DNA from: a virus
Length of the DNA: 63,921 nucleotides
Direction: 5' to 3' (one strand)
IMG/VR virus record: IMGVR_UViG_3300042466_001456
Location: 1 to 63,921 of that record
In this document: one piece after another, positions 16,699 to 25,009 of the stretch
How positions within the stretch are numbered: position 1 is the first letter of the stretch
Layout of the letters: each line of letters opens with the position of its first letter
Notes under the pieces: model-generated
Database searches by the model: none
Seen by the model: only the letters and a program-made list of their open reading frames with translations
Told to the model about the DNA's origin: nothing
Position numbers and translations under genes: made by a program

Positions 16699-16956
16699 AT
16701 GTCAAACACAACTCAACGTCCGCTATACGAAATAGCACAAGAAATCAGAAGGGATTGGACAGCTACATCCAAAAATGGTATCTACTTTGGTGCTGTACCT
16801 TACCTAGATGCAATGTCAAGCTTAGACAAGCCAACAGACAAATACGGTTATGACAGTGGCAATAGTATCATCCTTTACTTCTTATCGAATGCTAGTACAT
16901 GGAGAGGTGACACAGCAAAACGTGTGAAGGCTGAACTTAAAGCAATGGGCAAGTAA
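16699..16956 (+). CDS. Hypothetical protein, 85 aa
   Basis: Plus-strand gene with promoter TTTGG (about 16647) and TATATTTG (about 16669-16676). Helical protein (LYEIAQEIRRDWTATSKNG; TAKRVKAELKAMGK), possibly nucleic-acid related. A strong terminator follows. Confidence 0.85.
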   Translation: MSNTTQRPLYEIAQEIRRDWTATSKNGIYFGAVPYLDAMSSLDKPTDKYGYDSGNSIILYFLSNASTWRGDTAKRVKAELKAMGK

Positions 16957-16971
16957 TCTATTAACCAGTAA

Positions 16972-17004
16972 CCCCAGACAGGAATGTCTGGGGCTTTTTT
17001 ATTT
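16972..17004 (+). terminator. Intrinsic terminator
   Basis: CCCCAGACA-loop-TGTCTGGGG followed by CTTTTTTATTT. Confidence 0.85.
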
Positions 17005-17029
17005 CTATACACTTTTAAATTAACACATC

Positions 17030-17215
17030 ATGACAAAAACGTATGAATGTACTGTATCATTCACTTATGATACCAATAGCCCAGAAGAGGCTGCTAGAGA
17101 GTTTATCGCTAATATCCAGAACAATCCTAACTGGTTTGTAGATGTACGTGAGGTAGCTCCAGAAGGCAAGAGCTTTACAGTAGATACTGAAACAGGAGAA
17201 ACTGAGGAAATTTAA
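17030..17215 (+). CDS. Hypothetical protein, 61 aa
   Basis: Short beta-alpha-beta protein (TYECTVSFTYDTNSPEEAA; NPNWFVDVREV) with an acidic tail (DTETGETEEI), resembling small single-domain phage proteins. Followed by its own terminator at 17239-17268. Confidence 0.75.
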   Translation: MTKTYECTVSFTYDTNSPEEAAREFIANIQNNPNWFVDVREVAPEGKSFTVDTETGETEEI

Positions 17216-17238
17216 CCACAAGATACCAGATAACTTAA

Positions 17239-17268
17239 GCTCCAGATTCGTCTGGGGCTTTTTTATTT
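17239..17268 (+). terminator. Intrinsic terminator
   Basis: CTCCAGATTCGTCTGGGG hairpin plus CTTTTTTATTT. Confidence 0.8.
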
Positions 17269-17486
17269 CCCAGAAGCTGATTCTGGTCTTCTGGTTATCT
17301 GGACCCAGAGCTTGAGCTGGGCTGCTAGGCCAATCGGACCGATGTACACAAATGTGTATATATGGGTATCCCTAAAAAGCAAAAGGGCCGCCTCAATGAA
17401 GAGACAACCCAGCTCGGAGAAACCACTCTCCAGATTGCAGTCATGCAACAGTTTTATATAGACCAGAACATGTTCTGGATAATAGA

Positions 17487-17899
17487 CAAAAATAAAATGG
17501 ACCCAACCTTAATTTGCGGCTGGGCCCATTGTTACTTTTTGAAGTGTGAGCTCCGCTGGTTGAGTTTGCGACCCATAAAGAATCAAACGCTCAAATCTGA
17601 TTCACCCAACGGCACTTCTGGGCTCAATGAGAATCCCTCTCATCGACTTGCGTCCCTTGGCAGAGAACCCTTGGGTTTTGGTAAGAGGCATCCCTTCAAC
17701 GTGACAGAGGTCTCACAGTCGGTGGAGTTACGCATAATCTACATTCGCTCCGAAGAGCTCAAACCTAACTTCTATGTCGGTAAACCGAGCCGAAGTATAG
17801 GTAAAGAACAGAGGCTGTATCTCGAAAGTGTTTAAACCTAACAGAGGTGGAGTACATTACCAAAAAACCCAATATTTTAAAGAACTTATTTCTCTTTCA
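17487..17899 (-). ncRNA. Structured non-coding RNA of about 410 nt, unknown family
   Basis: A full promoter (-33 CCAAA complement at 17933-17937, -7 TACCTTTG at 17906-17913) is followed by no minus-strand gene. The transcript ends at a terminator (10-bp stem at 17496-17506 and 17521-17530, then a T-rich tail). The body is much more GC-rich than its surroundings. It contains many hairpins, including GCTC-TTCG-GAGC, ATGAG..CTCAT, AACCC-AA-GGGTT and GAATCA..TGATTC. It lacks tmRNA, RNase P and group I signatures. Confidence 0.75.
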
Positions 17900-17946
17900 A
17901 CAATACAAAGGTACAAAAACTTTTTGACACTACCAAATTTTTTTGC

Positions 17947-18072
17947 TTAAATTTTAAAACTTTTTTTTATCTGCTCTGGTGTAAGCTCACCAGAGGCTTG
18001 TACCTTCAAATCTTCTCTCTTCTGGGTTACAGGATGATGCCTGTGTCTAAACTTTTTTTTAGTCATAGACAT
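17947..18072 (-). pseudogene. Orphan C-terminal copy of the 18769-19047 gene, 41 codons
   Basis: Reads MSMTKKKFRHRHHPVT, QKREDLKV and ends IKKSFKI. The C-terminus of the gene at 18769-19047 has FRHRHHPVT, NKIEDLKV and IKKSFKL. The HNH gene lies exactly between them. The simplest reading is the original 3' end of that gene, left behind when an HNH element carrying a replacement 3' end inserted. It may still be translated, since an ATG and a TACCTTTG box are present. Confidence 0.7.
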
Positions 18073-18116
18073 CACTTTTCAAAGGTACGAAATATTTATA
18101 ATAAAAACAAATTAAA

Positions 18117-18779
18117 ATGACACCAGAAGAGAAAAAAGAAAGAAAACGTCTTTATGATATTGAGTATCGTAAACAAAACGCTGAAAAATTAAAACAAAAA
18201 GAAAAACTTTGGCGTGAGCAAAATGCTGATAAGAAAAAAGAAAGGGATAGAAAGTATCATGAAGAAAACAAAGAACAAAAACGTCTTTATGATATTGAAT
18301 ATCGTATAAAAAATGCTGATAAGAAAAAAGAAATAAACAAACAGTATTATCAAAAAAACAAAGATAATATTAAAGATAAAGGTAAAGAGTATAGACGTAA
18401 TAATAGAGCGACTATAAATCAATATTTAAACAATAGAAAACAAACAGACCCATTATTTCGTACTATTACGGCAATTAGAAGTCTAATCAACCAATCATTT
18501 AAACGTAAAGGGGTTGATAAACCGACAAAAACAGAAATAATTTTAGGTTGCTCTTTTGATGAGTTTAAAAAACACATAGAATCATTATGGCAACCTTGGA
18601 TGAACTGGGGAAATTATGGAAACCCTAAAGATGGTATATTTGAACCAAATAAAACGTGGGACATTGACCATATTGTAAAATTATCATCTGTCAATACGAT
18701 TGAAGAAATAATCAAGCTAAATCATTATTCTAACTTACAACCTTTATGTAGTTATCATAATAGATGGGTTAAAGCTTAA
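18117..18779 (+). CDS. HNH homing-type endonuclease with Lys-rich repeats
   Basis: Residues 1-105 are a highly charged helical region of imperfect repeats (RLYDIEYR...NADKKKE). The HNH core is at about 180-218: TWDIDHIVKLSS, then NHYSNLQPLCSYHNR (D-H ... N ... H/N). The C-terminal domain is paralogous to the HNH gene at 46188-46808 (ILGCSF, WMNW, WDIDHI, NLQPLCSY). It overlaps the tail of the converging gene by 11 bases. Confidence 0.9.
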   Translation: MTPEEKKERKRLYDIEYRKQNAEKLKQKEKLWREQNADKKKERDRKYHEENKEQKRLYDIEYRIKNADKKKEINKQYYQKNKDNIKDKGKEYRRNNRATINQYLNNRKQTDPLFRTITAIRSLINQSFKRKGVDKPTKTEIILGCSFDEFKKHIESLWQPWMNWGNYGNPKDGIFEPNKTWDIDHIVKLSSVNTIEEIIKLNHYSNLQPLCSYHNRWVKA

Positions 18780-19047
18780 AAGATTTCTTAATACAATTAA
18801 CATCAAAGTTTTCATGACTAACTTTCAAGTCTTCTATTTTATTGGTTACTGGATGATGGCGATGGCGAAATTCTGATATTACCCTGTTGCCTTGTTTAAA
18901 GCTACCCATATACTGCCATGCCTCACCAGATTCTGGATGTCTGGCTACGCTTGGTTCTTCCAGACCAGAATTGATTGGATGAACTGTTAGCCAGTTCCAC
19001 ATATATTCCCACTCTGGGCTTTCTACTTCAATGATTACTAATTCCAT
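18769..19047 (-). CDS. Hypothetical protein with HNH-supplied C-terminus, 92 aa
   Basis: Begins MELVIIEVESPEWEYMWNWL; contains EAWQYMGSFKQGNRVISEF and ends FRHRHHPVT..KKSFKL. Its last 30 codons have a second copy at 17947-18072, beyond the HNH gene. Own promoter at about 19055-19086. Confidence 0.8.
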   Translation of the reverse strand: MELVIIEVESPEWEYMWNWLTVHPINSGLEEPSVARHPESGEAWQYMGSFKQGNRVISEFRHRHHPVTNKIEDLKVSHENFDVNCIKKSFKL

Positions 19048-19083
19048 GTTGCAAATATACGGAATTAAATTGACACTACCAAA

Positions 19084-19398
19084 TTAATTTGAGATTCTTT
19101 TTTCAGTTTGTATCTGGTCAGCCCCATATTGATTAGCCAATTCCAGAATTTCAGCCAAAATATCTGCTGACAAATCCTCATAACTAACTTCGTATGTATG
19201 TATGCTGTCGCTACTCATACTTCCAGTATCAAATACTTCAACCTCAACTGTCTTGCTGTTAAAGTATTCACCTATGGCTACAAGGTCACCCATTGAGTTT
19301 ATTGATACACCATTACCCATTGGGACTTCACCACAGCCAAACGCACCCCACTCTGTAATAACACGTTTGATTTTCTTGATTATTGTTTTCTTTTGCAT
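19084..19398 (-). CDS. Hypothetical protein, 104 aa
   Basis: N-terminal basic helix (MQKKTIIKKIKRVITEWGAF), a beta middle (NGVSINSMGDLVAIGEYF) and an acidic helical end (DLSADILAEILELANQYG). Unknown function. Confidence 0.8.
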   Translation of the reverse strand: MQKKTIIKKIKRVITEWGAFGCGEVPMGNGVSINSMGDLVAIGEYFNSKTVEVEVFDTGSMSSDSIHTYEVSYEDLSADILAEILELANQYGADQIQTEKRISN

Positions 19399-19431
19399 AA
19401 TGTTATTTGATTAGAATACAAAAATAAGTAA

Positions 19432-19653
19432 TTAAATTGACATTTCCAAATTTATTTCCAACTTTAATTCAGCCCTACCTTTTATGCTATTGGTAGGCGT
19501 TCCATTCCTACGCCATTGCCCACTTATCGTTTTGTTCAATATAGGACACTCTACTAGCCCTGTAATGATATTATCAATGGTTAGCCAACGCAAGTTCTTT
19601 ACAGGTAATCCTGTGGCTGTCTGTGTTATGGTATTAAGATATTCTTGTTTCAT
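19432..19653 (-). CDS. Hypothetical protein, 73 aa
   Basis: MKQEYLNTITQTATGLPVK start; Arg/Gly-containing GQWRRNGTPTNSIKGRAELK. The start at 19653 is fixed by a terminator/promoter hybrid (AAGGTTTG/CAAACCTT hairpin merging into TATCTTTG) at about 19661-19698. Confidence 0.75.
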   Translation of the reverse strand: MKQEYLNTITQTATGLPVKNLRWLTIDNIITGLVECPILNKTISGQWRRNGTPTNSIKGRAELKLEINLEMSI

Positions 19654-19708
19654 AATGCAAAGATAAAAAAAAGGTTTGAATATTCCAAACCTTTTCTTAT
19701 ATTTATTT

Positions 19709-20281
19709 TTAATCTTCGTTAAAATTAGGCACAATCTCTGTATAACCCTGTGGCTTTTTGCTTTCAACACTTATGATGTCCCTAGCCCACGTTCCAATGT
19801 ACTTGTTCTCACCCCTAAAGTCACCACCACCACGACCATTGCCTTCGCAAGTCAATAAAGGCAAAGGATGTATCTTTGCACCTTTCCAATCTTTGATTTC
19901 AGCAACCTTGTACTTATCCACAAACTCCTTTTTGCTGTGGTTAACCACATAACGAGTTTCACGTATATTGGGTCTGTCAGTAGGCAATACCTTGTTACTG
20001 TCTTTGCAACGGTCATAGATATTGGTTTTTAACCCTTTGCACAAGTCGGCATAGTCACCACCCCATACAACCCTTTGAGGTTTGTTTTTGATAAGGCTTT
20101 CAAAAGCACTCACAAACTCATTACGAATATAGGAATGTTCCATGAGTTTAAGCCCATTGCCATGCACTACCTCCGTACCGTCAGCACGTTTGAATGTGTA
20201 CTTGATGTCGTGAGAATAAACCCACGCTTTTACTGTTTTCTTGTTGTCAGCCAAAATGACTGCGTTGTAATACTGTCCCAT
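19709..20281 (-). CDS. Conserved phage protein, 190 aa
   Basis: Begins MGQYYNAVILADNKKTVKAW, a start shared by many phage proteins of unknown function. Contains GGDYADLCKG and GNGRGGGDFRG. Own promoter at about 20303-20345. Confidence 0.8.
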   Translation of the reverse strand: MGQYYNAVILADNKKTVKAWVYSHDIKYTFKRADGTEVVHGNGLKLMEHSYIRNEFVSAFESLIKNKPQRVVWGGDYADLCKGLKTNIYDRCKDSNKVLPTDRPNIRETRYVVNHSKKEFVDKYKVAEIKDWKGAKIHPLPLLTCEGNGRGGGDFRGENKYIGTWARDIISVESKKPQGYTEIVPNFNED

Positions 20282-20356
20282 GATATTATTTTGTTTTGAT
20301 TAGAATACAAAGATAAGGAAAAGATTTGACTTTTCCAAATCTTTTTTCATTTATTT

Positions 20357-20662
20357 TTAATACCCAAATTCGGTTTCTATTTTAACCTTTGTTTTTACCC
20401 ACTTGATAATCTCGTCAGCCCAATATGAAGTCGATAAGTCGCTAAGGAACATATATAATTTACGTTCGGCATCTTGCTCATTGGCAAGTACACTACCTCG
20501 TGTAAATTCTTTTGCATTGCTTTGGTTAGACGACCTTCTACTACCAGTTGAGAAATCCCACTCCTTTCCAATAATGGTAATAACCTTACCGTTTATTTCG
20601 GCTGTGATAACGCCACCTTGTGCTACCTCACCCAATTTCCATGTTTTTGTTGCTTTTGCCAT
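20357..20662 (-). CDS. Hypothetical protein, 101 aa
   Basis: N-terminal beta segments (MAKATKTWKLGEVAQGGVI; GKVITIIGKEWDFSTGSRRS), then a helical half (NEQDAERKLYMFLSDLSTSY). The start excludes the promoter-derived extension. Unknown function. Confidence 0.8.
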   Translation of the reverse strand: MAKATKTWKLGEVAQGGVITAEINGKVITIIGKEWDFSTGSRRSSNQSNAKEFTRGSVLANEQDAERKLYMFLSDLSTSYWADEIIKWVKTKVKIETEFGY

Positions 20663-20729
20663 GATATTATTTATTTGATTAGAATACAAAGATAAGGAAA
20701 AGATTTGACTTTTCCAAATCTTTTCCCAA

Positions 20730-21209
20730 TTATTTTTTAGTAGCCAATTTAAACTGTAGTGTAGGATACTTTATAGACAAGATTGTAATTGCATGGTAAG
20801 GCGTACTCCAAGCTGTGCTAAATTCAATCATGTTATCGCCATTAAAGAATTGGTCGTAAGCATTCCATTTTGTACCCCAGTTGGCGATTTGCCAGTCATA
20901 CCAGTTGTCATACCCAAATTCTTCTTGGAATTTTTCTGACATCTCTTTGGTAATCCCACGACTTACACCATGAAGTTTTTCAGTTTCGGTTAGTTCGTTA
21001 TGTGCAATACGTTTTTCTTGGTCATCATAATCTTCTTGAGATATGATTTTCACAGGGCTTTGTGTACCTTCCAGTTCCTTTGGAATTGGTGCAAAGGTAT
21101 TGAAGTCAATAAATTGGTCTTTTTTTGTGCCTTTGATTTCAGCGAGGCACTTCGCTACTTCTTGTTCATCGCCTACAATGGTAAGGCGATTGGTTACATG
21201 GTTTGGCAT
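20730..21209 (-). CDS. YubB/DUF1281 ferredoxin-like protein, 159 aa
   Basis: MPNHVTNRLTIVGD at the start, FNTFAPIPKELEG near 45-57, and YDNWYDWQIANWGTKWNAYD at about 100-120 are the hallmarks of the DUF1281 (YubB) ferredoxin-like domain found on plasmids and phages. The activity of the family is unknown. Confidence 0.85.
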   Translation of the reverse strand: MPNHVTNRLTIVGDEQEVAKCLAEIKGTKKDQFIDFNTFAPIPKELEGTQSPVKIISQEDYDDQEKRIAHNELTETEKLHGVSRGITKEMSEKFQEEFGYDNWYDWQIANWGTKWNAYDQFFNGDNMIEFSTAWSTPYHAITILSIKYPTLQFKLATKK

Positions 21210-21233
21210 GATATATATGTTTTTGATTAGAAT

Positions 21234-21290
21234 ACAAAGATAAGAAAAAAAAGTGACAATACCAAATAGTATTGTCACTTTTTTTTAATT
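21234..21290 (-). promoter_or_regulatory. Terminator with the -33 box in its loop
   Basis: AAGTGACAATAC (21251-21262) pairs with GTATTGTCACTT (21269-21280). In the minus-strand transcript this hairpin and its U-tract end the upstream unit. The loop carries TTTGG and the T-tract runs into TATCTTTG, forming the promoter of the 20730 gene. Confidence 0.7.
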
Positions 21291-21551
21291 CATGAAGTCT
21301 TCTATGGGTACTTCGCAAAGGTTAGTTGCCTCATAACCCATTTTATCCATTGTTGTGAATAGGTTCTTTGTGTCATCCACGTAAGCGTAGAAGTCTTCTT
21401 CAACCTTGATACCCGTAATTCGAGTTATATAGGTATCAACATCTTTCCAACGATTCTTGATGAAGGTACGGATATCTTCTATCGTACCTACCAAAACTTT
21501 TTTATTTGTATTATTCTTTACTAGTCCGTAAACGATTACCTTGTTTCTCAT
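21285..21551 (-). CDS. Hypothetical protein, 88 aa
   Basis: Alpha/beta protein (MRNKVIVYGLVKNNTNKKV; LFTTMDKMGYEATNLCEV). Its stop overlaps the terminator at 21234-21290. Unknown function. Confidence 0.8.
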   Translation of the reverse strand: MRNKVIVYGLVKNNTNKKVLVGTIEDIRTFIKNRWKDVDTYITRITGIKVEEDFYAYVDDTKNLFTTMDKMGYEATNLCEVPIEDFMN

Positions 21552-21607
21552 ATTCTTTATTTTTTAATTGTTATGCAAAGATAGTATTTATTTTTTAATA
21601 TCCAAAT

Positions 21608-21874
21608 TTATTGCCAACCTTCTTTTATAATTTTAGCTTTCCCGTCAACCAATGTCCATATCTCGTACCATTCACCCCACTCGCCTCTACGACTTCTTGA
21701 TACAGATATGTTAGCCTCCAGATTTTCATCCAGATGTCTTTTCACGTTCTTACACAATTCCCTGTATGTAGGATACACCAGTGTTTTATAAGGATTTCCT
21801 TTTTGATAACTGTTGCTATAATCCCTTCTTGTTTCTGTGGTAATCACTGTTACCTGTGGTTTGAATTTGCTCAT
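21608..21874 (-). CDS. Basic hypothetical protein, 88 aa
   Basis: Arg/Lys-rich (RRDYSNSYQKGNPYKTLVYP; NISVSRSRRGEWGEWYEIW), predicted beta-alpha-beta. Unknown function. Confidence 0.8.
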   Translation of the reverse strand: MSKFKPQVTVITTETRRDYSNSYQKGNPYKTLVYPTYRELCKNVKRHLDENLEANISVSRSRRGEWGEWYEIWTLVDGKAKIIKEGWQ

Positions 21875-21916
21875 GATACAAAGATAGTTTTTATTTTTGA
21901 ATAATCCAAATTTATT

Positions 21917-22183
21917 TTAATCTTTATTTGGTAGTACAGCATCTTCATCATCTTCTGACAAATCTACGGTAAACGCCTCGTTGGTTTCTTCATTCACTAC
22001 ATCGTAAGTAAATGTGTCGGCATCTTTACACCATTTGGCTATGGTCTTTGCCACTTCCAATGGATTTTTGCCTGTGATACCATCAAAGGTCAATGATACC
22101 TTGAATGTCTTTGGGCTAATGCTTGTTTCTGTGTTATCGCTGTTGTGTTTACCACCTTCCATTCCGTCTAAATAAGTTGCCAT
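21917..22183 (-). CDS. Acidic hypothetical protein, 88 aa
   Basis: Central PKTFKVSLTFDGITGKNPLE and an acidic tail (DLSEDDEDAVLPNKD). Its beta-helix-beta layout resembles that of the 17030 protein (V-S-F/L-T-F then P-x-E-x-A), so the two may be distant relatives. Confidence 0.75.
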   Translation of the reverse strand: MATYLDGMEGGKHNSDNTETSISPKTFKVSLTFDGITGKNPLEVAKTIAKWCKDADTFTYDVVNEETNEAFTVDLSEDDEDAVLPNKD

Positions 22184-22262
22184 GATATATATGTTTTTGA
22201 TTAATTAATGATACAAAGATAAGTAAAAGAAATGACACTACCAAATTTATTTTTAAGTATTT

Positions 22263-22637
22263 TTAGTCATTGCTACCATACGTTTCCAAATCTAAAATTC
22301 CACCACCATTTTCTTTTTTATTTTCAATTGCAGTCAATCTTCTATTTAAAAACTGTATATTTTGAATATGAGCAGATTCGTAATGATATGGCAATTGTGA
22401 ATTTTCTTTTTTTAGTTTATTAAACTTTTCGTTTTCTTTTACTATAGCTGTTTCTATTTCTTTTTTAGTCATTTTGCCATAAGTATTATCAAACCAATCT
22501 ACTAAGTTATTTTCAACACCACCACCTTTTACCTTTTTAATATCGGTAGCAAGTTCTTTATGATAAGTACATTCACCCACTATTAAACAATCACCTTCTT
22601 GGTCTAGTGTTTCTATTATAAATTTTGGATAATCCAT
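22263..22637 (-). CDS. Helical hypothetical protein, 124 aa
   Basis: MDYPKFIIETLDQEGDCLIV start, then long charged helices (MTKKEIETAIVKENEKFNKL; IQNIQFLNRRLTAIENKKEN). The ATG at 22637 follows a terminator/promoter hybrid at about 22673-22715. Confidence 0.8.
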   Translation of the reverse strand: MDYPKFIIETLDQEGDCLIVGECTYHKELATDIKKVKGGGVENNLVDWFDNTYGKMTKKEIETAIVKENEKFNKLKKENSQLPYHYESAHIQNIQFLNRRLTAIENKKENGGGILDLETYGSND

Positions 22638-22715
22638 TTTTAATTTGAGTTTTATTAATAATTTGTTATGATACAAAGATAAAAAAAAGTTTGGATATTC
22701 CAAACTTTTTCGTGA

Positions 22716-23294
22716 TTATTTTTTAAATAAATTTTTATTACCCTTTTGTTTATCAATGATAACCTGTAACTGTGCCATGTAGTTAGGGTCTTCGGCATAA
22801 TTGGCTTTTAGATACTGCAAATACTCTGCTTCTGTTTTTATATCAGATAAATACTGTGCTTGGTAAAAAGCATAATCAACAACCGATTCTCTCCACCCCT
22901 CATAATAAGCATGACCGTTTTCTTCACCCTTGTTGGTAGTTGGTCGCAATGTGGCAACCTTCATTCCAAATAGATTGTGGTTGGTTTTGAATATCTGGCT
23001 TTTGAAGTTTCCAGTTTCCAAACGAGCCTGTGCATATACAATATGTGGAAATTTGATGTTCAATTCCAGAATATATGACCTTAACTTTTCTGGACTAAAC
23101 TCATTCTCTTTGGCTGATTCTTTGATAATGATAGATTTCGTTTCAGACGAAATATACCGTATATCATTGATTCTGGTTAGCATAAGGATTGATGTTATTC
23201 CTGTGAATAACACGATAATCCCAATCAAAATAAATGCTAGGTTTTTGGTTACGTTCTTATAAGTAAGATTCTTATAATCATATTTGTAAATCAT
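22716..23294 (-). CDS. Membrane-anchored glucosaminidase (lysozyme-like)
   Basis: A membrane segment at about residues 19-41 (LAFILIGIIVLFTGITSILM) is followed by a FlgJ/LytG-type N-acetylglucosaminidase domain. AQARLETGNFKSQIFKTNHN then LFGMK at about 89-113 carries the catalytic Glu of E-T-G and the N-L-F-G-M-K hallmark. It would cleave murein glycan strands from the periplasmic side, for lysis or superinfection control. Two-thirds of the usual domain length is present. Confidence 0.9.
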   Translation of the reverse strand: MIYKYDYKNLTYKNVTKNLAFILIGIIVLFTGITSILMLTRINDIRYISSETKSIIIKESAKENEFSPEKLRSYILELNIKFPHIVYAQARLETGNFKSQIFKTNHNLFGMKVATLRPTTNKGEENGHAYYEGWRESVVDYAFYQAQYLSDIKTEAEYLQYLKANYAEDPNYMAQLQVIIDKQKGNKNLFKK

Positions 23295-23333
23295 AATATA
23301 TGTTTTGGTTGATACAAAGATACAAAATTAATT

Positions 23334-23594
23334 TTACTTATCCAAATTTTCTTTCAATTTTTCTGATACCCACGTATACTGCTTGGTCTCAATGTCTTCC
23401 ATAAAAGCTTGATATGCAAAGTAATTGTCACTCACAATCTCCCTGTTACGATTGAACATCTTGACGCTGTTGTTCTCATCACATTCTTCAAAAAGCACAA
23501 AATAAATGTGGTTAGGTGTTTCCATGGCACGGTGATAATCACCCAGTACCGTTTTGATTACCTTGCTGTTAACTAATATGGTTCTTTGTCGCAT
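23334..23594 (-). CDS. Hypothetical protein, 86 aa
   Basis: Beta-rich protein (RQRTILVNSKVIKTVLGDYH; HIYFVLFEECDENN) with a helical end. Its start overlaps the previous gene by 26 bases. Confidence 0.75.
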   Translation of the reverse strand: MRQRTILVNSKVIKTVLGDYHRAMETPNHIYFVLFEECDENNSVKMFNRNREIVSDNYFAYQAFMEDIETKQYTWVSEKLKENLDK

Positions 23595-23781
23595 TGTGTT
23601 TATTATATTCTTTTAAAGCTTTTGTATATTTGGTTAAGTACTCATCATATAACCCTTCATTTAGTATCTTAAGACGATTCAGGTTCGAACCAACGTTAAC
23701 CTCAGATGGTGTTTTACTACGTAACCGTAACCCTCGAATTCCATTTATGATATTTTTTATATATGTTTCTTCTGCACCCAT
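23569..23781 (-). CDS. Hypothetical protein, 70 aa
   Basis: Basic helical protein (TYIKNIINGIRGLRLRSKTP; YDEYLTKYTKALKEYNKH). Its 3' end overlaps the next gene, suggesting translational coupling. A terminator/promoter hybrid (GGTACCAATT..TTGGTAC) lies at about 23798-23832. Confidence 0.75.
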   Translation of the reverse strand: MGAEETYIKNIINGIRGLRLRSKTPSEVNVGSNLNRLKILNEGLYDEYLTKYTKALKEYNKHNATKNHIS

Positions 23782-23835
23782 TTTGTAAAGGTATTTAAAT
23801 TATTCGAAAGTACCAAATCAATTGGTACCTTTTAT

Positions 23836-24126
23836 TTATACAGTGATATTAATCCTTGTACCGTCACTGCCATTCCAATCCACTTCAATGCCGTTCTCCT
23901 TGAGAACCTCTACAATCTCCTGTCCATTGCCACTCCACGCTAAGTGACAGCTGTTAATTTCACGGAGGTCATCCGCATCCTGTTGGTGATAGAACACAGT
24001 CTTCTTGGCTTGCTCATCGGTCATCGCTGACCACGCACATGATTGACAACACCAAAAGTTTTGTCTTGCAAAGTAACCCTTTTTGCGTAGGGCTTTGAAC
24101 GCTTTCGTAAGATTTGATTGAGCCAT
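23836..24126 (-). CDS. DUF6891-like protein, 96 aa
   Basis: MAQSNLTKAFKALRKKGYF then ARQNFWCCQSCAWSAM matches the DUF6891 pattern (GYFARQNFxCCxxCAW), a putative metal-binding CCxxC motif. The start at 24126 leaves a 19-base gap to the upstream gene; no promoter lies between, so they form an operon. Confidence 0.75.
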   Translation of the reverse strand: MAQSNLTKAFKALRKKGYFARQNFWCCQSCAWSAMTDEQAKKTVFYHQQDADDLREINSCHLAWSGNGQEIVEVLKENGIEVDWNGSDGTRINITV

Positions 24127-24145
24127 AGTATCTAGATTTAATTGA

Positions 24146-24403
24146 TTAAAGATGTGTGTGGTATCCACAGTTGATACATTCGATATAAGGTTTGCCACCC
24201 TCCCTAACAGCTACACTGTCATCGGGCAAAAGGAACCATTCATTGTTGCTACAGTCGGGACACTTAGCCTCCTCACTACCCATACGTTCGGTCATGGTTA
24301 GTTGGTTCTTGCCTTTGAAGTGTGGGTATACGTGGTCAAGGACATTCCCTTTGATTGGTTTTAGGACTGCTTGATAGAATCTTGGTTTTGGTAACTTTGC
24401 CAT
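24146..24403 (-). CDS. Zinc-ribbon protein, 85 aa
   Basis: CPDC (about 48-51) and CINC (about 76-79) make a two-knuckle zinc ribbon; the N-terminus is basic (MAKLPKPRFYQAVLKPIKG). Function not recognisable; nucleic-acid or protein binding is plausible. Confidence 0.75.
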   Translation of the reverse strand: MAKLPKPRFYQAVLKPIKGNVLDHVYPHFKGKNQLTMTERMGSEEAKCPDCSNNEWFLLPDDSVAVREGGKPYIECINCGYHTHL

Positions 24404-24420
24404 ATTGTTTTATTTAGAAT

Positions 24421-24473
24421 ACAAAGATAAAGAAAATAAGTGACACCACCAAATAATGGTGTCACTTTTTTTT
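24421..24473 (-). promoter_or_regulatory. Terminator with the -33 box in its loop
   Basis: AAGTGACACCA pairs with TGGTGTCACTT around TTTGG in minus-strand sense, ending in the -7 region TTATCTTTG (24422-24430). It terminates the 24473 gene and starts the 24146 operon. Confidence 0.7.
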
Positions 24474-24943
24474 TAGGCTTCCTGTTTTTCTTTTACAGCT
24501 TCCAAAAACGCCTCCGCTTTGCCCTCAAACAAAATACACTTTTTATTTACGTATTCGTTTTTCTTATTCATGTAGCCGATTTCATAGCAACGCAAGGTTA
24601 CTTGGTTGGTGTCGGAATCAACCTCGATGTCATAAGTGTAGTTCTCGCCACAATCTTTGGCGTTAGGTCTGTGTAAGTAGAACCCACCAATACCTTTTTT
24701 GAAGTGAGCAACCAATTGAGCCGCAAGACAACCTGTGCCATTGAATACTCGTTTTTCACTTTCTGTATCAGATGTTGAGTAACCATTAACTACTCTACTA
24801 CCTTCCAAAAACTCAACAAGGTCAGCACCATGTCCGCTTGGATAACCGTCATACTGACGATACATAGTTAATAGAGTTTGCTTTTTCTTTTTACCGTTAT
24901 CCTTGTAAGTTTCGATAACGTGTGTTAAACTTCTTGTTCCCAT
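24473..24943 (-). CDS. Conserved phage protein, 156 aa
   Basis: MGTRSLTHVIETYKDNGKKK, then LTMYRQYDGYPSGHGADLVE is a recurring start in phage and plasmid proteins of unknown function. The C-terminal half is beta-rich (YTYDIEVDSDTNQVTLRCYE). Confidence 0.85.
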   Translation of the reverse strand: MGTRSLTHVIETYKDNGKKKKQTLLTMYRQYDGYPSGHGADLVEFLEGSRVVNGYSTSDTESEKRVFNGTGCLAAQLVAHFKKGIGGFYLHRPNAKDCGENYTYDIEVDSDTNQVTLRCYEIGYMNKKNEYVNKKCILFEGKAEAFLEAVKEKQEA

Positions 24944-25009
24944 GATTATTTATTTGTTTTGATTAGAATACAAAGATAAGAAAAATAAATGATACTTCCA
25001 AATTTATTT

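Noticed and set aside
17272-17300. Match to the tmRNA 5' end (CTGATTCTGG)
   Set aside because: It is part of a local CCAGAAG/CTTCTGG hairpin. No tRNA-like 3' end, tag ORF or TTCGA loop is nearby.
17362-17835. 157-codon open frame on the plus strand across the large ncRNA
   Set aside because: Its codons and composition look like the complement of a structured RNA, it has no plus-strand promoter or leader, and a minus-strand promoter plus terminator explain the region better.
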